Shown here in pieces: positions 59,781 to 64,000 of a stretch of 64,000 bases of DNA. Source of the stretch: Alphaproteobacteria bacterium UBA6324 (GTDB lineage: Bacteria; Pseudomonadota; Alphaproteobacteria; CAAGCB01; CAG-977); the NCBI GenBank assembly GCA_002439085.1, contig DJSW01000015.1, positions 1 through 64,000 on the forward strand, in the 5' to 3' direction. A program made the translations under genes and the position numbers. How positions within the stretch are numbered: position 1 is the stretch's first letter; each line of letters opens with the position of its first letter. The notes beneath the pieces were generated by a model, which had not been told where the DNA came from, made no database searches, and saw only the letters and a list, made by a program, of their open reading frames with translations.

Positions 59781-61318
59781 TGCGTCCGCACAACTATGCA
59801 AGTCACCCCGCGGCGACCCAATTGATTACACAATTTGTCCCCCGCCTCGATACTGCCGACAGGCCCGATGCGCAAACGGAACAAATCCCTTGATTCACCC
59901 TCCGCGACGGCGTCAACGGAATAATACGGCTCGAAAGCCCCGAGCAAATCCTTGTTTTTACGCGAAATGACGTCCCATTTCTGTTCCAGCGGAGCGATTT
60001 CCGCGCCCGATCCCAATTCAATGGCGATCGTTTCGGCCGGCGTCGAACGGTAACGGAAAGCGCGCGACGCGTCCCGTCCCTGCTGCGCCGAAAACTGCGC
60101 GATCTGCGCCGCGTTCATCATCGGGTTCATCATGTTCGGCATCCCCGCGCCGCCCATGGCCGCCGCGCCGTTCAACGCGGTCATCGTCTTCGCGCCGCCC
60201 GCGGCCGGATTGTACCCCGGCGTCGTGATCATCGGCCCCGGCGCCCATTGCGGCTGGACGGATTTTTCGTATTCTACCCAATCCGTCCCGTAGGCCGGAT
60301 CCTTTCTGATCTTCAGACACAGGATGCGTTTGCCGTTGCGCAAAACCAAATCGCCGATGCCTTCGACAACCATCAACCGTCCGTTCGGCCCGCGCGTCCT
60401 GAAACCGATCGGCACTTCGGACCCCTGCGACAACAGGTTGACGATCGGCCGTTCGGTCATGGTCAGCGCTTTCGGTCCGAAGTCGATATAGGTAAAGATT
60501 TCGTCACGCCACACGCGTTCCGGCGCGATTTCCATATCGGCGGGATTCGGAATGAAAACGTCGATGTCGAAACGCAGTTTTTCGGGATCGACTTCGATGT
60601 CCGCCAGCCAGTCCTCCGTCCCGTTTTTGGTCGTGTTTTTCTTTCCCGACCGCATTCCGCCGAACATCCCGCCCGAACCGGCGGAAACGTTCATGACGCC
60701 CGCCGCCGCGCCCGTTGCGACCGCGCCCGAAGCAAACGGCGTCGTGCCGGAATCGTCGGGAACGAATTTGGCGTCGTTGATCACGATGTCAACGACCGAG
60801 TTTGTGATTCTGTCCGTGTTGAACGTTTCGCTGCGCAGGTAAAAGACGTACCTGTTTCCCGAACGTCCGAACACGATCATGTTCGTGTCCATGCCGACCA
60901 GATCGACGCTGGCGGCGAAAACCATCAAAGCGTTCTGCGCGACCTTTTGCGCCCCGAACGCGCTTTCGTTGCCCAGAAACACGTTTTCGATCAGTTCCCA
61001 CGACGGGAAATTGATCAGGGTGTGCATCCCTTCGCGAATGCGCAGGGGCAAAACCAGATCGGGCGTCCAGTAATATCTGGAATATCCGGGTTTGCTCTGC
61101 CCTTCGCCCAAATGTTCCATCGGCTTGTTCCACGCCTTTTGCTGCATCCCCAAAGACCAGAACGGCATATCCATTTCGGAATACTGCCCGTTCGACTGTT
61201 CAATCGCCGCGTCCATTGATTCGCGCGCGGCGGTCTGTTGCGCCGAAACGTTTTGCGCGAACAGGCAAAACGTCAGCGAAACGACTGCGAAAAGGCGGAT
61301 TTTCAAATTAGCTTTCAC
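59777..61318 (-). CDS. virB9: VirB9-like outer-membrane channel protein fused to a SPOR domain
   Basis: 513 residues with signal peptide ending VSA (about 26). The VirB9/TrbG N-domain is recognisable in LRIREGMHTLINFPSWELIE and SGNRYVFYLRSETF. The C-domain is recognisable in APERVWRDEIFTYIDFGPKA. A Met/Ala-rich linker follows. Residues ~440-513 look like a SPOR domain: WDVISRKNKDLLGAFEPYY then FRLRIGPVGSIEAGDKLCNQ and a Cys near the end. SPOR domains bind peptidoglycan stripped of peptides, often at division septa. Canonical VirB9 (~270 residues) has none. It is coupled to virB10 by an ATGA overlap. Confidence 0.85.
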   Translation of the reverse strand: MKANLKIRLFAVVSLTFCLFAQNVSAQQTAARESMDAAIEQSNGQYSEMDMPFWSLGMQQKAWNKPMEHLGEGQSKPGYSRYYWTPDLVLPLRIREGMHTLINFPSWELIENVFLGNESAFGAQKVAQNALMVFAASVDLVGMDTNMIVFGRSGNRYVFYLRSETFNTDRITNSVVDIVINDAKFVPDDSGTTPFASGAVATGAAAGVMNVSAGSGGMFGGMRSGKKNTTKNGTEDWLADIEVDPEKLRFDIDVFIPNPADMEIAPERVWRDEIFTYIDFGPKALTMTERPIVNLLSQGSEVPIGFRTRGPNGRLMVVEGIGDLVLRNGKRILCLKIRKDPAYGTDWVEYEKSVQPQWAPGPMITTPGYNPAAGGAKTMTALNGAAAMGGAGMPNMMNPMMNAAQIAQFSAQQGRDASRAFRYRSTPAETIAIELGSGAEIAPLEQKWDVISRKNKDLLGAFEPYYSVDAVAEGESRDLFRLRIGPVGSIEAGDKLCNQLGRRGVTCIVVRTQ

Positions 61319-61329
61319 GGGACACCTTC

Positions 61330-62106
61330 TTATTCGTTAGCACTTTCGATGGAATAGCCGTCAACCGAGAACCCCAGCGGGTTTTTCAGCCGGTTGATGT
61401 ATTTGACCTGCCGCTGGTCTTTGGCGAAATATTTGATCGACAGCCGGACGCGCCAGCGGGAAACGGCGGGTTCCTCGGCTTCGGGCAGCATATCGCGCGT
61501 GACGATGTAAACCAGCCAGATGTTTTGCTGGCGCACGACGGATTCAATGCGGACTTCGCGCGTCAAACCCTCCAGCTTGATGCGCGACAGCCAATCCTTG
61601 ACCGTTTTGGAAAACTGGTTATAAACCTGCGCCGACGACATCCAGCGCAAAGGCCCGTCGGGCCCCCAGCGGAACGACATTTCATCAACGTCGGAAACCA
61701 TCGTGTTGCGCAGCAGGACGTATTGACGGATCATGGCTTCGGAAATGATGTCTTCGGCCGCCATATCCTTGGACAGCGGACGGATTCTGACGACCTGTTC
61801 GTCCTTGCTTTGGAACGTCAGCAAAAACGGTTCGACGCGTTTCAACGGCATCAAATGAACGATGGCCAGCAACAAAACCAGATTGACGCACAAAGCGACG
61901 GCGGACACGATCGCAAAAGCGCGCGCCGTCCACAAATACCGCCGTTCGCGCAGCTGATCGACCGACACTTCCTCAACCTGCGGCAAAGCGGGCGCGGGCT
62001 TTTTCTTCGCGTCGGCGACGGGGCGCGCGGCGTCCGCCTTTTTCAAAGGCTGTGTTTCGGCGTCTTTTACCGTCAGCTGTTGTTTCGATCTCACCGGTCT
62101 GGGCAT
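61330..62106 (-). CDS. virB8: VirB8-like inner-membrane protein (second copy, larger)
   Basis: A 258-residue bitopic protein. A long Lys/Ala/Pro-rich cytoplasmic N-terminus is followed by one membrane helix (~65-85, AFAIVSAVALCVNLVLLLAI). The periplasmic NTF2-like VirB8 domain follows, with PLKRVEPFLLTFQSKDEQVV and ending YINRLKNPLGFSVDGYSIES. The NPLGF end motif is shared with the other VirB8-like gene at 62338. Both are in one operon, so they may form mixed complexes. Confidence 0.85.
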   Translation of the reverse strand: MPRPVRSKQQLTVKDAETQPLKKADAARPVADAKKKPAPALPQVEEVSVDQLRERRYLWTARAFAIVSAVALCVNLVLLLAIVHLMPLKRVEPFLLTFQSKDEQVVRIRPLSKDMAAEDIISEAMIRQYVLLRNTMVSDVDEMSFRWGPDGPLRWMSSAQVYNQFSKTVKDWLSRIKLEGLTREVRIESVVRQQNIWLVYIVTRDMLPEAEEPAVSRWRVRLSIKYFAKDQRQVKYINRLKNPLGFSVDGYSIESANE

Positions 62107-62119
62107 CGTTTTCGTCCTG

Positions 62120-62317
62120 TCATCCCGCCGCCGTCATCCAATCGGGCAGATTGGCCGGCAACTTTAAAAGCATACAGGCACACGGGGAACGTTTCAATTC
62201 AGAAATGTCCCGACCGATGCCGACCGGTTCTTTTTCATAAATGGAACCGGCGCAGGCGTTCAACACGACGCACGCCGTTACGATCAAAACCGCTTTTCCG
62301 ATTGTTTTCATTTTCAT
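62120..62317 (-). CDS. VirB7-like small lipoprotein
   Basis: A 65-residue lipoprotein. Signal peptide MKMKTIGKAVLIVTACVVLN leads into lipobox LNAC, with the lipidated cysteine at residue 22. The mature part has a CAC pair near residue 46-48. AGGAGA sits 8 bp before ATG 62317. Its place between two virB8-like genes and just before virB9 fits VirB7, which stabilises VirB9 in the outer membrane. Assignment is from lipobox, size and position, since VirB7 proteins share little sequence. Confidence 0.78.
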   Translation of the reverse strand: MKMKTIGKAVLIVTACVVLNACAGSIYEKEPVGIGRDISELKRSPCACMLLKLPANLPDWMTAAG

Positions 62318-62337
62318 GCCGGATTCTCCTGTCTTGG

Positions 62338-63042
62338 TTATTTTTTCTGCCGCGCCAAATGATATTGCGTCACCGTGAACCCCAACGGGTTGCGCAGGCG
62401 GGAAAACATCACGGCATTGCTGGAATAATAGCGGAATTGGATCGTGGCGATCCAATGTTCTATCACGGGGGGGCTTACCGTTTTGTCCATGCGCCGCGTG
62501 TCGAAAAAGATTTGCCAGCTGTTCCATCCCTCTTTGATGATGCGCTTGATGTCCGTTTCCACCGTAACCTGCGGCGCCGTTTCCGGATCGGGGAAATAGC
62601 GGGGCATTTCCTTTGTCGCGAAAGCTTCGTACACTTCGGGCGACGACATATAGCGCACAAGGCCGCCGCCGCCCCACTGGATGCGCATTTCGCGGGCGTT
62701 TTTCCACACGTTGTTGCGGGCGGTCACATATTGGCGCACAAACATTTCCGCCAGAATGTCCATCGCCGGCATATCCGGATGCAGCGGTTCAAAATAGGAC
62801 AGGTTTTCCGAATACGTCGGCGCCGTAACCAAAACGGAATCCACCTCCGCCTCTTTGGAAATGTGAATCAGCGACAGGGCGAAAACGACGGTCGAAACGA
62901 CCAGCGCGAAACACAGCACGCTGAAAAACCGCGACAGCCAGATAAAAGTGGCAACGCGTCCCCCGTCCGTCGGCGGTTTACCCAACCCCGCGGATTTCCT
63001 GACATTCGGGCGAACAGACGCATTTGGCATACTTTTTTCCAT
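62338..63042 (-). CDS. VirB8-like inner-membrane protein (first copy)
   Basis: A 234-residue bitopic protein with one membrane helix (~35-58, FFSVLCFALVVSTVVFAL) and a VirB8-type periplasmic domain ending FSRLRNPLGFTVTQYHLARQ. It is clearly related to the downstream VirB8-like protein in layout and NPLGF motif but diverged through the centre. First visible gene of the secretion operon. GGAG lies 13 bp upstream of ATG 63042; ATG 63030 is an alternative start. Confidence 0.82.
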   Translation of the reverse strand: MEKSMPNASVRPNVRKSAGLGKPPTDGGRVATFIWLSRFFSVLCFALVVSTVVFALSLIHISKEAEVDSVLVTAPTYSENLSYFEPLHPDMPAMDILAEMFVRQYVTARNNVWKNAREMRIQWGGGGLVRYMSSPEVYEAFATKEMPRYFPDPETAPQVTVETDIKRIIKEGWNSWQIFFDTRRMDKTVSPPVIEHWIATIQFRYYSSNAVMFSRLRNPLGFTVTQYHLARQKK

Positions 63043-63144
63043 TCTTTAATAGTGGCTCCATTTCGTTAAAAATACCTTTCCGAACGGAAAAAAGTGAAGA
63101 ATTTAAACGGAAAAAACGGCATCCGCGCCCTGCGCGCGAACGGG

Positions 63145-63855
63145 TCAGACAAACGCTTTTTCCAACGCCGCCGACAAATGCCCCGCCGCCGTCATGTCGA
63201 TGCCGTGCATCAAACCGGAAACGACATACGTTTCGACATCAACGCCCGCCGCCGCCAGATTGCGCCGGTTCAAATCGAACACCGCGGGCGGAACGACGTT
63301 GTCGGCATCTCCGTGAATCAGGGTCACGGGCGGTCGCGACACGATTTTATCCGGCGTGAACACCGTCCCGTCAAACGTCACGGCGACCGCGGACATTCCG
63401 ACCGCCGCCGCCAACGTTTCATCAAAACGCAAAGCCGTATATACCGCCATCAGCCCGCCCTGCGAAAAACCGCACAAGGCGGCCTTTGACGCCGGAACGC
63501 CCGCGTTTTCCAACACGGCGCGCAAATAGGCGTCCGTCGTCGCGCGCGCCCGCTCCGCCAGCGGCATCAGGGTTTTCAAATACCGCTCGCCCGCCTGCGG
63601 ATCGGCCAGTTCCGCCGGATTGAACCCGTCAAGGTCGAACCACTGATATCCGTCGAAGAATCCCAGTTCCTCCGGCGCGTCGGGAAAATAGAACGCGGCA
63701 TCGGGCAAACGTTGCCGCAGCAAACCGGAAATGCCGGACAGATCCTGCCCGTCCGCGCCGTACCCGTGAAAAAACACGGCGGCGTGCGACGGCTTTCCGC
63801 CGTCCGGCAAAGACGCGTAAGTCCGCAAAGGCAGATCCGTCAACACCCGCATCAT
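63145..63855 (-). CDS. Phospholipase/carboxylesterase family hydrolase
   Basis: A 236-residue alpha/beta hydrolase of the carboxylesterase/YpfH type. The oxyanion-side start is AVFFHGYGADGQDLSGISGL, the nucleophile elbow is LCGFSQGGLMAVY (Ser), the acid lies in LIHGDADNVVPP (Asp), and a histidine lies in GLMHGID near the C-terminus. No signal peptide. Its ATG overlaps the upstream stop by four bases, so it is coupled to the gene entering from the right edge. Confidence 0.9.
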   Translation of the reverse strand: MMRVLTDLPLRTYASLPDGGKPSHAAVFFHGYGADGQDLSGISGLLRQRLPDAAFYFPDAPEELGFFDGYQWFDLDGFNPAELADPQAGERYLKTLMPLAERARATTDAYLRAVLENAGVPASKAALCGFSQGGLMAVYTALRFDETLAAAVGMSAVAVTFDGTVFTPDKIVSRPPVTLIHGDADNVVPPAVFDLNRRNLAAAGVDVETYVVSGLMHGIDMTAAGHLSAALEKAFV

Positions 63856-64000
63856 GACAATTTGATCTCGTTCATCATAAACGCCGGCATCGCGTTGCCG
63901 AAAGCCTTCGTTTCAACGGGCTTGCGTTCATTTTGCCGTTTCGGCGGGCGGTTGTTCTGAACAGGCTTTGCTTTTTTGTTGCCGTTTGCCGCCTTTACCG
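63852..64000 (-). CDS. C-terminal end of an unidentified protein (runs off window)
   Basis: The last ~49 codons of a frame entering from the right edge. The tail is rich in Lys, Asn, Arg and Pro (KPVQNNRPPKRQNERKPVET) and ends FGNAMPAFMMNEIKLS. Basic low-complexity tails ending in a PAF-type motif occur in some DEAD-box RNA helicases of Alphaproteobacteria, which is a weak guess. It overlaps the esterase start (ATGA). Confidence 0.55.
   Translation of the reverse strand, partial: VKAANGNKKAKPVQNNRPPKRQNERKPVETKAFGNAMPAFMMNEIKLS

Overview
The window looks like the chromosome of a fermentative, flagellated alphaproteobacterium, possibly a gut- or host-associated Rhodospirillales-like lineage. 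That placement is inferred from alpha-type RpoH, the polar-style coiled-coil protein and SPOR-tailed proteins. Anaerobic life is suggested by a class III ribonucleotide reductase, a lactaldehyde reductase-type alcohol dehydrogenase and a GT4 glycogen synthase. Base composition is GC-rich with strong codon bias, so long open frames lie antisense to nearly every gene.

Layout. 1-1.1 kb: tRNA-Tyr, tRNA-Gly and the start of tuf (minus). 1.2-3.7 kb: rlmB and an M23 peptidase. 3.8-6.6 kb: a GalT/HIT-like protein divergent from glycogen synthase. 6.6-9.8 kb: an anaerobic ribonucleotide reductase operon whose glycyl-radical domain is a separate 62-residue gene, preceded by two NrdR boxes. 10-11.7 kb: a Tat-exported flavoprotein and a double-CMD/cupin protein. 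11.9-18.8 kb: a complete N-type ATPase operon in the order atpDCQRBEFAG. 19-23.5 kb: ClpB-like ATPase, dapF, dapL and a small acidic protein. 23.6-29.8 kb: gltX, a DUF234-type ATPase and a eukaryotic-type ileS. 29.9-35 kb: a 1380-residue membrane-anchored coiled-coil protein and rpoH. 35.3-48.5 kb: flagellin, polA, an esterase and the fliK-flgD-flgE operon. 48.7-51.9 kb: fucO and a DXS-like gene. 51.9-63 kb: a partial type IV secretion cluster (two VirB8-like proteins, a VirB7-like lipoprotein, VirB9 fused to a SPOR domain, a giant VirB10 of about 2284 residues, and VirB11). 63.1-64 kb: an esterase and the end of another gene.

The most notable system is at 37.5-38.84 kb, between flagellin and polA: four tandem copies (period 345-349 bp) of what appears to be an undescribed type I toxin-antitoxin module. 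Each copy encodes a 21-residue hydrophobic peptide on the minus strand with a strong Shine-Dalgarno site, a TATAAA promoter and a terminator. Each also encodes, on the plus strand, a roughly 75-nt RNA with a TTGACA-17-TATCCT promoter and intrinsic terminator that is antisense to the first ~65 nt of the toxin mRNA leader. The leader folds into nested stems that covary between copies, with G-U wobbles that exist only in the minus-strand RNA. This points to selection for mRNA structure and suggests a switch controlled by the antisense RNA.

Other points of interest are the VirB9-SPOR fusion and the VirB10 with about 97 degenerate 17-residue repeats, which together suggest an unusual, cell-wall-anchored secretion channel. 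All assignments come from reading the sequence; no database search was run.
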